DNA of 45,063 nucleotides from Streptococcus sp. HMSC078D09 (GCF_001813675.1 NZ_KV813675.1:208559-253621), one strand, 5' to 3'. Counted from the stretch's first letter, positions 7,075-17,049 are shown. Numbers and translations: made by a program. Notes: generated from the letters alone by a model not told the origin.

Positions 7075-9594
7075 ATGGCAAATTTAGTAAAAACAATTAT
7101 TGAAAATGATCGAGGCGAAATCAAACGCCTTGAAAAAATGGCTGACAAGGTCTTTTCTTATGAAGACCAAATGGCAGCTTTGTCGGATGACGAATTAAAA
7201 GCGAAAACAGTTGAGTTTAAGCAACGCTATCAAGATGGTGAGTCTTTGGATGATCTCTTGTACGAGGCTTTTGCAGTTGTTCGTGAAGCTGCAAAACGGG
7301 TCCTTGGTTTGTTCCCATACAAGGTTCAGGTCATGGGGGGAATCGTCCTTCACCATGGTGACGTTCCAGAGATGCGTACAGGGGAAGGAAAAACCCTGAC
7401 AGCAACCATGCCTGTATACTTGAATGCCTTGTCTGGTAAAGGGGTACACGTTGTTACCGTCAATGAATACTTGACCGAGCGGGATGCAACAGAGATGGGA
7501 GAACTTTACTCATGGCTTGGCCTTTCAGTAGGGATCAACCTTGCAGCAAAATCTCCAGCTGAGAAAAAAGAAGCTTACCTCTGTGATATCACTTACTCAA
7601 CCAACTCAGAGATTGGTTTTGACTACTTGCGTGACAACATGGTTGTGCGTGCAGAAAACATGGTTCAACGTCCATTGAACTACGCCTTGGTCGATGAGGT
7701 AGACTCGATTTTGATTGATGAAGCTCGTACTCCGTTGATCGTTTCTGGTCAGACAGCTTCTGATACGAGCCAGCTCTATCACATGGCGGATGCTTATGTG
7801 AAGACCTTGACAGAGGACGATTACATTATCGATGTCCCATCTAAAACCATCGGTTTGTCTGATTCAGGGATTGATAAGGCAGAAAGCTACTTTAATCTTG
7901 AAAACTTGTACGATATTGAAAACGTAGCCCTGACCCACTTTATCGATAATGCCCTTCGTGCCAACTACATCATGATTTTGGATATCGACTATGTGGTCAG
8001 CGAAGATCAAGAAATCTTGATCGTCGACCAATTTACTGGTCGGACCATGGAAGGTCGTCGTTATTCTGATGGGCTTCACCAAGCGATCGAAGCTAAAGAA
8101 GGTGTTCCAGTTCAAGAAGAAACCAAAACATCTGCATCGATTACTTACCAAAACCTCTTCCGTATGTATAAGAAGTTGTCAGGGATGACAGGGACAGGGA
8201 AAACTGAAGAAGAAGAATTCCGTGAAATCTACAACATTCGCGTGATTCCAATTCCAACTAACCGTCCGATTGCCCGTATTGACCATCCAGACCTTCTCTA
8301 CCCAAGCTTGAAATCAAAATTCAAGGCTGTTGTTGAAGATGTCAAGTCTCGTCATGAAAAAGGTCAACCAGTCCTAGTAGGTACCGTTGCCGTTGAAACC
8401 AGTGATTACCTTTCTCAATTGTTGGTTCAAGCAGGTGTCCCTCACGAAGTTTTGAATGCGAAAAATCACTACAAAGAAGCGCAAATCATCATGAACGCTG
8501 GTCAACGTGGTGCTGTTACTATCGCGACCAATATGGCCGGACGTGGTACCGATATCAAGCTTGGTGAAGGTGTTCGCGAACTCGGTGGACTATGTGTTAT
8601 CGGGACAGAACGTCACGAAAGCCGTCGGATCGATAACCAGCTTCGTGGACGTTCAGGACGTCAAGGGGATCCAGGTGAATCTCAATTCTACTTGTCTCTT
8701 GAAGATGAATTGATGCGCCGTTTCGGTTCTGAACGGATCAAAGCAGTGCTTGATCGCTTCAAGTTGAGCGAAGAAGAATCAGTAATCCGTTCAAACATGT
8801 TCACCCGTCAGGTAGAGGGTGCTCAAAAACGGGTTGAAGGAAACAACTACGATACCCGTAAACAAGTCCTTCAATACGATGACGTGATGCGGGAACAACG
8901 GGAAATTATCTACGCTGAACGCTATGATGTCATCACAGCTAATCGTGACTTGGCGCCTGAAATCAAGGCCATGATCAAACGGACCATCAAACGGATTGTT
9001 GAAGGAGCCAGCCACTCAAGTAAGGAAGAACGCGTTGAAGCGATTCTGAACTTTGCCAAATACAATTTGGTTCCGGAAGATACGATTTCTGCAAGCGATA
9101 TTGAAGGAAAATCTGACAAGGAAGTTATCGATTACTTGTATGCACGTGCAGAAGAAATCTATGCTAGCCAAGTAGCGAAATTGCGTGACGAAGAGTCTGT
9201 GCAAGAATTCCAAAAAGTCTTGATCCTTCGCGTGGTGGACAGCAAGTGGACGGACCATATCGATGCTTTGGATCAATTGCGAAATGCGGTTGGACTCCGT
9301 GGGTATGCGCAAAACAACCCAGTGGTAGAATACCAATCAGAAAGTTTCCGTATGTTTAACGATATGATCGGATCGATTGAATTTGATGTGACTCGTCTCA
9401 TGATGAAAGCCCAAATTCACGAACAAGAACGTCCACGTACGGAACACAGTATTTCAACAACTGCGACGCGCAACATTGCAGCGCAACAACAAGATATTCC
9501 AGCAGATATTGACTTGTCACAAGTGAAACGCAACGATTTGTGCCCTTGTGGTTCAGGCAAGAAATTCAAAAACTGTCACGGACGTAAATTTTAA
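7075..9594 (+). CDS. secA: preprotein translocase ATPase SecA
   Basis: SecA drives export of unfolded preproteins through SecYEG. The 839-residue length is typical of streptococcal SecA1. Visible elements: Walker A MRTGEGKT at about 100-107, the DEVD box in [12 protein letters not shown], the [13 protein letters not shown] motif VI, and a C-terminal zinc-binding tail [14 protein letters not shown] that binds SecB-like partners or phospholipid. It has its own extended -10 promoter. The next gene starts 52 nt downstream without a clear terminator, so read-through into aroG is likely. Confidence 0.98.
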   Translation: MANLVKTIIENDRGEIKRLEKMADKVFSYEDQMAALSDDELKAKTVEFKQRYQDGESLDDLLYEAFAVVREAAKRVLGLFPYKVQVMGGIVLHHGDVPEMRTGEGKTLTATMPVYLNALSGKGVHVVTVNEYLTERDATEMGELYSWLGLSVGINLAAKSPAEKKEAYLCDITYSTNSEIGFDYLRDNMVVRAENMVQRPLNYALVDEVDSILIDEARTPLIVSGQTASDTSQLYHMADAYVKTLTEDDYIIDVPSKTIGLSDSGIDKAESYFNLENLYDIENVALTHFIDNALRANYIMILDIDYVVSEDQEILIVDQFTGRTMEGRRYSDGLHQAIEAKEGVPVQEETKTSASITYQNLFRMYKKLSGMTGTGKTEEEEFREIYNIRVIPIPTNRPIARIDHPDLLYPSLKSKFKAVVEDVKSRHEKGQPVLVGTVAVETSDYLSQLLVQAGVPHEVLNAKNHYKEAQIIMNAGQRGAVTIATNMAGRGTDIKLGEGVRELGGLCVIGTERHESRRIDNQLRGRSGRQGDPGESQFYLSLEDELMRRFGSERIKAVLDRFKLSEEESVIRSNMFTRQVEGAQKRVEGNNYDTRKQVLQYDDVMREQREIIYAERYDVITANRDLAPEIKAMIKRTIKRIVEGASHSSKEERVEAILNFAKYNLVPEDTISASDIEGKSDKEVIDYLYARAEEIYASQVAKLRDEESVQEFQKVLILRVVDSKWTDHIDALDQLRNAVGLRGYAQNNPVVEYQSESFRMFNDMIGSIEFDVTRLMMKAQIHEQERPRTEHSISTTATRNIAAQQQDIPADIDLSQVKRNDLCPCGSGKKFKNCHGRKF

Positions 9595-9646
9595 GAGCTC
9601 CTCTGAAATAGAAAGAGGATGGGTCTAGGTAGCATAAGGAGGCCGT

Positions 9647-10675
9647 ATGGTATTCATTACGAAGAGCAATAAGATTGATGAGCAAGAGATCACTTCGCTT
9701 TACCGCTTGGAAGGTCCAGCCTTGGAGCGCAAAGAAGCGCGTGATCGAGAATTGGAAGCTATTATCAAAGGAGAAGACCAACGGATCCTTCTTGTGATCG
9801 GACCTTGCTCTTCTGATAATGAAGAAGCTGTGATGGACTATGCCCGTCGTTTGGCAGACTTGCAAGAGCAAGTGAAAGATCAGATTTTCATTGTGATGCG
9901 GGTCTATACGGCTAAGCCTCGGACCAACGGGGATGGCTATAAAGGCTTGATGCACCAACCAGATACACATGCAGCACCAAGCTTTGTGGACGGTTTGAAA
10001 GCGGTCCGACATCTCCACTACCGTGTGATTACAGAAACTGGTTTGACAACTGCGGATGAGTTGCTTTATCCAGCAAGTCTTCCGTATGTTGAGGATTTGA
10101 TTTCTTATCATGCCATTGGAGCGCGTTCAGTTGAAGACCAGGAGCACCGCTTTGTATCTAGTGGGATCTCTGCTCCGACAGGCATGAAGAATCCAACCTC
10201 TGGAAATCTGTCTGTTATGTTCAATGCGATTTATGCAGCCCAACATCCCCAAAACTTTTTGTTCAATGCCCAAGCAGTGGAAACATCAGGAAATCCTTTA
10301 GCTCATGCGATCCTTCGTGGAGGCTTGGATGCGAGTGGTAAGAATGTTCCAAACTACCATTATGAAGATTTGCTAGCGGCAGCAAAACGCTATAGCGAAA
10401 TGGGCTTGCAACATCCCTTCATCCTGGTGGATACCAACCATGACAATTCTGGCAAACAATTCGAAGAGCAAGTACGCATCGTGAGAGAAACCATGATGAA
10501 CCGTGCTTGGAACAAGGATTTGGCAACTTTAGTTCGTGGTTTCATGATTGAATCCTATCTAGAAGATGGCCGTCAAAATGAACCAGTGGTTTATGGTCAA
10601 TCCATCACAGATCCTTGCCTGGGTTGGGAAAAAACACAGGCCTTGGTCAAAGAAATTGCAACGATGAATAAGTAA
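9647..10675 (+). CDS. aroG: 3-deoxy-7-phosphoheptulonate (DAHP) synthase, type I
   Basis: This enzyme condenses phosphoenolpyruvate and erythrose 4-phosphate, the first step of the shikimate pathway for aromatic amino acids. The 342-residue protein has the type I barrel motifs IGPCSSDNEEAV, the substrate motif RVYTAKPRTNGDGYKG, the GARSVEDQEHR segment with the metal/PEP residues, and the metal-binding DTNHDNSGK. An N-terminal extension of about 35 residues corresponds to the feedback-sensitive part in relatives. RBS AAGGAGG is strong. As I recall, pneumococcus carries two tandem paralogues between secA and acpS; only one is present here. Confidence 0.93.
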   Translation: MVFITKSNKIDEQEITSLYRLEGPALERKEARDRELEAIIKGEDQRILLVIGPCSSDNEEAVMDYARRLADLQEQVKDQIFIVMRVYTAKPRTNGDGYKGLMHQPDTHAAPSFVDGLKAVRHLHYRVITETGLTTADELLYPASLPYVEDLISYHAIGARSVEDQEHRFVSSGISAPTGMKNPTSGNLSVMFNAIYAAQHPQNFLFNAQAVETSGNPLAHAILRGGLDASGKNVPNYHYEDLLAAAKRYSEMGLQHPFILVDTNHDNSGKQFEEQVRIVRETMMNRAWNKDLATLVRGFMIESYLEDGRQNEPVVYGQSITDPCLGWEKTQALVKEIATMNK

Positions 10676-10680
10676 AAGGC

Positions 10681-10719
10681 AGGGGCGGAAGGAGTGATTC
10701 TTTAGCCCCTTCTCTTTTG
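10681..10719 (+). terminator. weak terminator after aroG
   Basis: AGGGGC at 10681-10686 pairs with GCCCCT at 10705-10710 around an 18-nt loop, followed by TTCTCTTTT. The short stem and interrupted T tract suggest partial termination, so acpS may be fed from upstream. Confidence 0.5.
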
Positions 10720-10761
10720 TCAGTAAAACGATACTGAAACGATAAATAAGGATAAAACAAG

Positions 10762-11127
10762 ATGATCAAAGGACATGGCATCGATATCGAATCGATCGCT
10801 GCGATTGAAAAAGCCTATCAGAAGAATACTCGATTCGCTGAAAAAGTCTTAACCGAGGCTGAGCGAGAGCGTTTTGAGGAATTGTCTGGAAAACGGAAGA
10901 TGGAATATTTAACGGGCCGATGGTCCGCCAAAGAAGCCTTTTCAAAGGCAATGGGAACAGGGATTGGACCAGTTGGTTTTCAAGATTTAGAAATTTTAAA
11001 TGATGCCCACGGAGCTCCCTATTTTTCCAAGTCTCCTTTTTCTGGGAAGGTATGGATTTCGATCAGTCACAAGGGAGACCTAGTGTCGACCAGTGTCATT
11101 TTGGAGGAAGAAAATGAAAGCAAGTAA
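10762..11127 (+). CDS. acpS: holo-[acyl-carrier-protein] synthase
   Basis: AcpS transfers the 4'-phosphopantetheine arm from CoA to apo-ACP, activating fatty acid synthesis. The 121-residue size matches the family. The N-terminal GHGIDIESI contains the Mg-binding Asp, and [18 protein letters not shown] contains the second conserved metal and CoA-binding motif (W-x-x-K-E-A). The 3' end overlaps alr by 14 nt, which suggests translational coupling; acpS-alr pairing is conserved in many Firmicutes. Confidence 0.95.
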   Translation: MIKGHGIDIESIAAIEKAYQKNTRFAEKVLTEAERERFEELSGKRKMEYLTGRWSAKEAFSKAMGTGIGPVGFQDLEILNDAHGAPYFSKSPFSGKVWISISHKGDLVSTSVILEEENESK

Positions 11128-12226
11128 ACATAGACCAACTGTTGCAAGAGTCGATTTGGATGCCATTGCCTTTAATGTGCAACAAGTTAGTGAGCATATT
11201 CCGAGTCAAGCCTTGAAATATGCAGTCGTCAAGGCCAACGCCTATGGTCATGGGGTTGTTGCGGTGACCAAAAAATTGGCACCTCAGGTAGATGGTTTTT
11301 GTGTTTCCAATATGGATGAAGCCCTTGAAATTCGTGAAGAAGGCTTGCAACACCCTATTTTAATTTTGGGAGTTGTGCCAAGTGAAACAGTGAATCTAGC
11401 CAAAGTGCATGACATCCGCTTAACAGTGGCGAGTCTTGCTTGGTTGGACCAATTGCTTGGACAAGAAGCAGATCTTTCAGGATTGAAGGTCCATATCAAG
11501 GTGGATTCTGGAATGGGGCGGATTGGATTTCGTAGAATCGAAGAGATCAAAGAAGCTGAACGCCTTCTCTTAGCAGCTGGAGCTGAAATTGAAGGAATCT
11601 TTACTCATTTTGCGACAGCAGATGAGGCAGATGATCGAAAATTCCAAGCGCAATACCAGTTTTTCAAAGAAGTATTGGCTGCCCTTGAAACCCTTCCTCC
11701 CATTGTCCATGCGAGTAATTCTGCCACCTCTTTGTGGCATGCGGATACGATTTTCACAGCTGTGCGCTTGGGAGATGTCATGTATGGCTTGAATCCCAGT
11801 GGATCTGTGTTAGCCTTGCCTTATGAAATCAAGCCAGCTTTGAGTTTGGTGAGCGAATTAGTTCATGTGAAACAGTTAGAAGCTGGTCAAGATATTGGTT
11901 ACGGGGCAACCTATACGACAGAAGAACCCCAATGGATCGGGACGATTCCTATAGGCTATGCGGATGGCTGGATCCGAGAGATGCAAAATTTCCATGTACT
12001 GATCAAGGGTGAGTTTTGTCCCATTGTAGGCCGAGTTTCGATGGACCAGATTACTGTTCGCCTTCTAGAAGAATTGCCTCTGGGGACCAAGGTTACCCTG
12101 ATTGGACGAGAGGGCGAGAAAGAAATCACGGCGACAGAGGTTGCGGACTACCGTGGGACCATTAATTATGAAGTGGTCTGTCTCTTGAGTGATCGGATTC
12201 CTCGTGACTATACAGGTGAAGAATAA
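11114..12226 (+). CDS. alr: alanine racemase
   Basis: Alr makes D-alanine for peptidoglycan and teichoic acid D-alanylation, using PLP. The protein has 370 residues. K40 in [12 protein letters not shown] binds PLP, and the catalytic tyrosine on the other face is in DIGYGATY. The barrel motif [14 protein letters not shown] is also seen. The start at 11114 was chosen since GGAGGA lies 5-7 bases upstream; the in-frame ATG at 11093 has no RBS and family members begin near here. It overlaps acpS and is followed by a terminator. Confidence 0.96.
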   Translation: MKASKHRPTVARVDLDAIAFNVQQVSEHIPSQALKYAVVKANAYGHGVVAVTKKLAPQVDGFCVSNMDEALEIREEGLQHPILILGVVPSETVNLAKVHDIRLTVASLAWLDQLLGQEADLSGLKVHIKVDSGMGRIGFRRIEEIKEAERLLLAAGAEIEGIFTHFATADEADDRKFQAQYQFFKEVLAALETLPPIVHASNSATSLWHADTIFTAVRLGDVMYGLNPSGSVLALPYEIKPALSLVSELVHVKQLEAGQDIGYGATYTTEEPQWIGTIPIGYADGWIREMQNFHVLIKGEFCPIVGRVSMDQITVRLLEELPLGTKVTLIGREGEKEITATEVADYRGTINYEVVCLLSDRIPRDYTGEE

Positions 12227-12230
12227 GAAG

Positions 12231-12267
12231 AAGCAGGTGGGATTTTCCCGGATGGACCTGCTTTTTT
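12231..12267 (+). terminator. terminator after alr
   Basis: GCAGGT (12233-12238) pairs with ACCTGC (12256-12261); an inner GGGA/TCCC arm adds stability; six T residues follow. Confidence 0.8.
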
Positions 12268-12286
12268 ATAAAAGAAAGGAGGAGAA

Positions 12287-14302
12287 ATGAATCTACACCA
12301 ACCCTTATCTGTACTGCCTGGAGTCGGTCCAAAATCGGCGGAAAAATTTAAAAAGTTAGGGATTGAAACCTTAGAAGATCTGCTCTTGTATTTCCCTTTT
12401 CGCTATGAAGACTTCAAAACGCGCAATGTTTTAGAGTTGGAAGATGGGGAAAAAGCCGTCATCTCTGGGGTGGTAGCAACACCAGCCAATGTCCAATATT
12501 ATGGCTACAAACGAAATCGCTTGCGTTTTTCAATCAAACAGGGAGACCAGGTCATTGCGGTTAATTTTTTCAACCAACCCTATCTAGCAGACAAAATTGA
12601 GGTTCAACAGACAGTGGCGATTTTTGGGAAATGGGACAAGGCCAAGGGGAGTTTGACAGGAATGAAGCTCCTGGCTCAAGTGGAAGATGATTTGCAGCCG
12701 GTCTATCGAGTGACGCAAGGAGTGAGCCAAAACAGTCTGGTGAAATTGATCAAAATAGCGTTCGACCAGGGCTTGGACCAGCTTTTAGAAGAGAATGTCC
12801 CCCAAATCTTACGAGATCGTTATCAACTAATGTCTCGTTCCCAAGCAGTGCAAGCTATGCATTTTCCTAAGGATCTGGCAGAGTACAAGCAAGCTCTTCG
12901 CCGGGTAAAATTTGAAGAGCTCCTCTTTTTCCAGCTGCAACTCCAAGTGCTAAAAGAAGAAAACCACGATGCCAGCCAAGGGATTTCCTTGGCCTGGAAT
13001 CCAGAAAAATTAGCAGAACGAAAAAAACAGCTTCCTTTTGAGCTAACGAAAGCTCAAGAAAACAGCTTGAATGAAATCTTGACAGATATGGCTTCTCCTT
13101 ATCATATGAACCGCTTGCTTCAAGGGGATGTGGGAAGTGGGAAGACAGTCGTGGCCGGTCTTGCCATGTATGTAGCTTTAAGCGCTGGGAAGCAAGCAGC
13201 CTTGATGGTTCCAACGGAGATTTTGGCAGAGCAGCACAAGGAAAGCTTGCAAAATCTTTTTCCGGACTTACCAATTGCCCTTCTAACAGGAGGGTTAAAG
13301 GCGGCTGAGAAACGAGAAGTCTTAGAAGAGATCGCCTCAGGAACAGCTCAACTGATTGTGGGGACACATGCCTTGATTCAAGAGGGAGTTCACTACCAAG
13401 ATCTTGGCTTGGTCATTATTGATGAGCAACACCGTTTTGGGGTTTCCCAACGTCGTATTCTTCGAGAAAAAGGACAAAATCCAGACGTCCTGATGATGAC
13501 GGCTACCCCTATTCCCCGGACCTTGGCTATTACAGCCTTTGGAGATATGGATGTGTCCATCATTGATCAGATGCCTGCGGGACGCAAGGAAATCATCACA
13601 CGTTGGGTCAAGCATGAGCAGTTAGAAGTGGTCCTCGACTGGTTAGTCAAAGAACTTGGCAAAGGTTCTCAAGCCTACTTTATTTCTCCATTGATTGAGG
13701 AGTCAGAGGCGCTAGATTTGAAAAATGCCCTTGCCCTCCAAGAAGAGCTAGAGGCCTTCTTTGGGCAGCGAGCACGCGTTTCTCTTCTTCACGGGAAGAT
13801 GAAAAGTGAAGAAAAAGATGCTATCATGCAGGCTTTTAAAGAGCACCAAGTCGATGTTTTGGTGTCTACGACCGTTATTGAAGTAGGAGTCAATGTACCC
13901 AATGCAACCGTTATGGTCATTATGGATGCAGATCGGTTTGGTCTTAGCCAACTGCACCAACTTCGAGGTCGGGTTAGTCGGGGAAGCAAGCAATCCTATG
14001 CTATTCTAGTAGCCAATCCTAAGACAGATAGTGGCAAGCAGCGCATGAAAATCATGACAGAGACGACCAATGGGTTTGTGCTAGCGGAAGAAGATTTGAA
14101 AATGCGAGGTTCGGGTGAAATCTTTGGAACCCGTCAATCTGGGATCCCAGAATTTCAAGTGGCGGATTTGGTAGAAGATTATCCCATTCTGGAAGAAGCA
14201 AGGAAAGTTGCTAGCCAGATCGTAGCTACACCAAATTGGCGCGAACACCCAGATTGGCATCTGCTCTCGCTTTATTTAGAAAAGAAAGAACATTTAGACT
14301 AG
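12287..14302 (+). CDS. recG: ATP-dependent DNA helicase RecG
   Basis: RecG remodels stalled replication forks and Holliday junctions. The 671-residue protein starts with the wedge (OB-fold) domain to about residue 200, followed by two RecA-like helicase domains. Walker A GDVGSGKTV, the DEQH box in VIIDEQHRFGVSQR, the TATPIPRTLA motif III, and the motif VI region QLRGRVSRGS are visible, as is the C-terminal RecG wing (EEDLKMRGSGEIFGTRQSG). RBS AAAGGAGG is strong. It comes just after a terminator, so either read-through or an unseen promoter supplies transcription. Confidence 0.97.
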   Translation: MNLHQPLSVLPGVGPKSAEKFKKLGIETLEDLLLYFPFRYEDFKTRNVLELEDGEKAVISGVVATPANVQYYGYKRNRLRFSIKQGDQVIAVNFFNQPYLADKIEVQQTVAIFGKWDKAKGSLTGMKLLAQVEDDLQPVYRVTQGVSQNSLVKLIKIAFDQGLDQLLEENVPQILRDRYQLMSRSQAVQAMHFPKDLAEYKQALRRVKFEELLFFQLQLQVLKEENHDASQGISLAWNPEKLAERKKQLPFELTKAQENSLNEILTDMASPYHMNRLLQGDVGSGKTVVAGLAMYVALSAGKQAALMVPTEILAEQHKESLQNLFPDLPIALLTGGLKAAEKREVLEEIASGTAQLIVGTHALIQEGVHYQDLGLVIIDEQHRFGVSQRRILREKGQNPDVLMMTATPIPRTLAITAFGDMDVSIIDQMPAGRKEIITRWVKHEQLEVVLDWLVKELGKGSQAYFISPLIEESEALDLKNALALQEELEAFFGQRARVSLLHGKMKSEEKDAIMQAFKEHQVDVLVSTTVIEVGVNVPNATVMVIMDADRFGLSQLHQLRGRVSRGSKQSYAILVANPKTDSGKQRMKIMTETTNGFVLAEEDLKMRGSGEIFGTRQSGIPEFQVADLVEDYPILEEARKVASQIVATPNWREHPDWHLLSLYLEKKEHLD

Positions 14303-14309
14303 AGTATAA

Positions 14310-14355
14310 AAAGGGAGTAGAGTGGAAATTCTTCGGTTTCCACTCTACTCCCTTT
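14310..14355. terminator. long perfect hairpin between convergent recG and ansA
   Basis: A 19-bp perfect stem (14310-14328 with 14337-14355) around an 8-nt loop. On the minus strand it is followed by TTTTTA, on the plus strand by TTTAAG only. It can terminate both genes but is better built for leftward transcripts. Confidence 0.8.
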
Positions 14356-14367
14356 AAGATTGTATTT

Positions 14368-14500
14368 TACGGGCTTTGTATCTTATTAAATGAACACGGG
14401 CTGCGGATTGTGTCAAAAAGATGAATCCTCCTAGAATCTTTTGGATTCTTCGTCGTATTCCCTATTTTGACTGTATCCGCTACGCCCTTTGTATCTTATT
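14368..14500. repeat. 133-bp spacer bounded by imperfect 20-bp direct repeats
   Basis: TACGGGCTTTGTATCTTATT at 14368-14387 recurs at 14481-14500 with two changes (GGG to GCC). Between them are three GAATC/GATTC blocks that can form short hairpins. No open reading frame with an RBS is present. It may be a remnant of a repeat or of a deleted gene. Confidence 0.5.
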
Positions 14501-15463
14501 TTACCCTTCGATATAGTCTTTGAGTTCTTGTCCTTTTAGGCCGGCATTGAGGGCGATGAGGAGTTTGATGCGCGCTTTGGGTGCATTTAATTCTTTGATG
14601 AAAAAGACACCTGCTTGATGGAGTTGGACGCCTCCTCCTTCATATGCGTAGACGGGTTCAGCGATTCCATTGAAGCAACGGGATACTAAAGCGATTGGAA
14701 GGCCTGCATCCATAAACTCTTGGAGTTTATGGGCAGTTTCTTTAGGGATGTTTCCAGCTCCAAAGGCTTCGATAATGAGGCCGTCGAGCTTTGAAAGATC
14801 CAGCATGTCCAGCAGATCGGTTTTCATCCCTGCGTAGGTAGCAATGATCGGAACGAAACCATCGATGGTTTCGAGATCAAAGCGCACCCTTGGCTCAGCA
14901 GTTTTAAAGAAGAGGATTTCCTTTTTCATGACCAACCCCAGAGGACCGTGGGTTGGTGTCTGAAAGGTACTGACATTGGTGGTATGAGTTTTGGTGACGT
15001 ACTTAGCCGCATGAATTTCATCGTTCATGACGACTAAGACGCCTTTATCGCGTGCTTTTGGATCGGCAGCTACTCGAAGGGCTGTCAGAAAATTGTAGAC
15101 GCCATCGCTTCCGAGCTCGTTGGAGCTTCGCATAGCTCCTGTAATGACCACAGCGATCTCTGGCAACTCCATGGTATCCAAGAAATAAGCCGTTTCTTCC
15201 AGCGTATCGGTCCCGTGGGTAATAACGATGCCGTCGTAGTTGTGGGCTTCCTCTTTGATTTTTTGATATAGAGCTAACATGTGACGGGGGGTCATTTGAG
15301 GGCTGGGAAGGTTGAAGAAGTCCTCCGAGGTGACTGCAATCCCTTCAATTGGTGAAGTGACTTGGGTCATGGGATTGACTTCGTTGGTAATCACTGCCCC
15401 AGAGTCATCTGCTGCCATCGAAATGGTCCCACCGGTATGTAGTGCTAAAATTTTCTTAAACAT
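14501..15463 (-). CDS. ansA: type I L-asparaginase
   Basis: This enzyme hydrolyses L-asparagine to aspartate and ammonia. The 320-residue length and lack of a signal peptide indicate the cytoplasmic type I form. The first catalytic motif TGGTIS is at 10-15 and the second, HGTDT, at 83-87, with the downstream lysine in the VITGAMR region. RBS AAGGAGC (minus strand) precedes the ATG. It is convergent with recG and divergent from the HAD gene, with overlapping -10 regions in a 62-bp gap. Confidence 0.92.
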   Translation of the reverse strand: MFKKILALHTGGTISMAADDSGAVITNEVNPMTQVTSPIEGIAVTSEDFFNLPSPQMTPRHMLALYQKIKEEAHNYDGIVITHGTDTLEETAYFLDTMELPEIAVVITGAMRSSNELGSDGVYNFLTALRVAADPKARDKGVLVVMNDEIHAAKYVTKTHTTNVSTFQTPTHGPLGLVMKKEILFFKTAEPRVRFDLETIDGFVPIIATYAGMKTDLLDMLDLSKLDGLIIEAFGAGNIPKETAHKLQEFMDAGLPIALVSRCFNGIAEPVYAYEGGGVQLHQAGVFFIKELNAPKARIKLLIALNAGLKGQELKDYIEG

Positions 15464-15483
15464 GTGAAGCTCCTTGGAATATG

Positions 15484-15503
15484 TGATATAATTTATTTTA
15501 TCA
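15484..15503. promoter_or_regulatory. back-to-back extended -10 promoters for ansA and the HAD gene
   Basis: Plus strand: TGA-TATAAT at 15484-15492. Minus strand: TGA-TAAAAT covering 15503-15495. The two elements are almost adjacent, so polymerase binding should be mutually exclusive. Neither has a clear -35. Confidence 0.5.
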
Positions 15504-15525
15504 TAAAAAGAAAGAAACAGTAGAC

Positions 15526-16926
15526 ATGGAAATAAAAGCAGTCTTTTTTGATATCGATGGAACCTTGGTTAATGATAGTCGAGCGGTCCTAAAGTCAACA
15601 GAAAAAGCCATTCAGTCTTTAAAGGAAGAAGGGATCTATGTAGGCCTTGCGACAGGGCGGGGACCGGCCTTTGTCAAACCGTTTATGGAACGCTATGGTT
15701 TTGATTTTGCAGTGACCTATAATGGTCAGTATATTTTGACCAAGGACCGTGTGCTGTTTACCAGCCCAATCGATAAAAAGAGTCTGCACCAACTAATTGA
15801 CTATGCTCGAGAACACCGTAAGGAAATTGCTCTCGGTACCAAGGATGGGGTATTTGGTTCTCGGATCATGAGTTTTGGGATGAGTCCTATTTCAACCTGG
15901 TCCAGTCGCTTTGTGCCCCGCAAAATGGCCCGTACCGTCAGTCGAGGATTTAACAAAGTGGTCAGCAAGGTCGTCCCACAAGATCAGGATACCCTCTATG
16001 CACTAGCGCAAGAACCAATCTACCAAGTGTTGATCTTATCGAGTCCAGAGGAGACTGCAAAAATTGAAAAAGAGTTTCCGGATCTGAAATTCACACGGTC
16101 TAGTCCTTTTGCAGCAGACGTCCTCAACCCAGGCATTTCCAAACTAGAAGGGATCCGCATCGTTGGTCAGGAATTTGGCTTTGACATCGATGAAGTGATG
16201 GCTTTTGGAGATTCGGATAATGACTTAGAGATGCTGTCAGGTGTTGGCTTGTCTATTGCGATGGGAAATGGAACGACCAGTGTCAAGGCAATTGCCAAGC
16301 ATACCACGACTAGTAATGGCAAGGATGGCATCCAAAAGGCCCTGCAACACTTTGGTATTCTCTCAGAGAAAGAACTCTTTCTTTCTAAGGATGATCACTT
16401 CAATAAGGTCAAAACCTTCCATGGTGTGATGGATGGAGAAACCCAGGAGAAACCAGTTGTTTGGCAACCTCAAGACGCCCTTTATCGAACCATGTTCAAG
16501 CAAGAGGAGTTGGTAGAATTTGTCCGAGCAGCTAGCACAAGTGAGGAAGAATTTGACCGCTCGGTAGCAGCTCTTCACCAAGCCTTGGATAAGGCTGCAG
16601 ATAAGGTTCGGAGCAAGCATCCAGCTGAGATCTCCATGGTAGGGCAGGTTGATGCCTTGATTGATACTCTCTATTTGACTTATGGTAGCTTTGTACTAAT
16701 GGGGGTCGATCCTGAAGAGGTCTTTGAGATTGTTCACCGGGCCAATATGGGCAAGATTTTCCCAGATGGAAAGGCGCACTTTGATCCAGTAACCCACAAA
16801 ATTCTGAAGCCAGATGATTGGGAAGAAAAATACGCCCCAGAACCAGCCATCAAAAAAGAACTCGATCGCCAGCTCAAGGCCTACGAAAAACATGCAAAAC
16901 AAAAAGAAGCAAAAAAAGACAACTAA
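15526..16926 (+). CDS. Cof-type HAD phosphatase fused to a MazG-like NTP pyrophosphatase domain
   Basis: A 466-residue fusion. Residues 1 to about 275 are a HAD-IIB (Cof) phosphatase: motif I FFDIDGTLVND with nucleophile D9, and motif IV FGDSDNDLEML. Residues about 285-440 look like an all-alpha phosphoribosyl-ATP pyrophosphatase/MazG-type domain: HFNKVKTFHGVMDG, the E-E-L-V-E metal motif near 326-330, the Q-V-D-A-L-I-D motif near 374-380, and VHRANMGKIFPDGK with the trailing K-P-D-D-W. Members of this alpha fold hydrolyse nucleoside triphosphates or related pyrophosphates, so the fusion could take a nucleotide to a nucleoside or clear damaged nucleotides. The substrate is unknown. A Lys-rich tail ends the protein and a strong terminator follows. 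Confidence 0.85.
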   Translation: MEIKAVFFDIDGTLVNDSRAVLKSTEKAIQSLKEEGIYVGLATGRGPAFVKPFMERYGFDFAVTYNGQYILTKDRVLFTSPIDKKSLHQLIDYAREHRKEIALGTKDGVFGSRIMSFGMSPISTWSSRFVPRKMARTVSRGFNKVVSKVVPQDQDTLYALAQEPIYQVLILSSPEETAKIEKEFPDLKFTRSSPFAADVLNPGISKLEGIRIVGQEFGFDIDEVMAFGDSDNDLEMLSGVGLSIAMGNGTTSVKAIAKHTTTSNGKDGIQKALQHFGILSEKELFLSKDDHFNKVKTFHGVMDGETQEKPVVWQPQDALYRTMFKQEELVEFVRAASTSEEEFDRSVAALHQALDKAADKVRSKHPAEISMVGQVDALIDTLYLTYGSFVLMGVDPEEVFEIVHRANMGKIFPDGKAHFDPVTHKILKPDDWEEKYAPEPAIKKELDRQLKAYEKHAKQKEAKKDN

Positions 16927-16960
16927 AAAAGGTTTGGAACAAAGGTTCCAAACCTTTTTT
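16925..16960. terminator. bidirectional terminator after the HAD fusion gene
   Basis: A 16-bp perfect stem (16925-16940 with 16945-16960), A tract on the left and T tract on the right. Confidence 0.92.
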
Positions 16961-17049
16961 AGAATGTAGACAAACTATTTTTTACTAAGATAAGTAAAGT
17001 GTTCCACAAAGAAGTCGAAATATGTTCTTATTTTTAAAATTTATAAAAA

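Noticed and set aside
8507..8713. Long antisense or out-of-frame open frames inside secA, recG, gatA and other genes
   Set aside because: They lack ribosome binding sites and known motifs and lie wholly inside well-supported genes.
10734..10745. CTGAAACGATAA shared with 29281-29292, each before an RBS
   Set aside because: Twelve bases, no dyad and no common function of the genes; probably coincidence.
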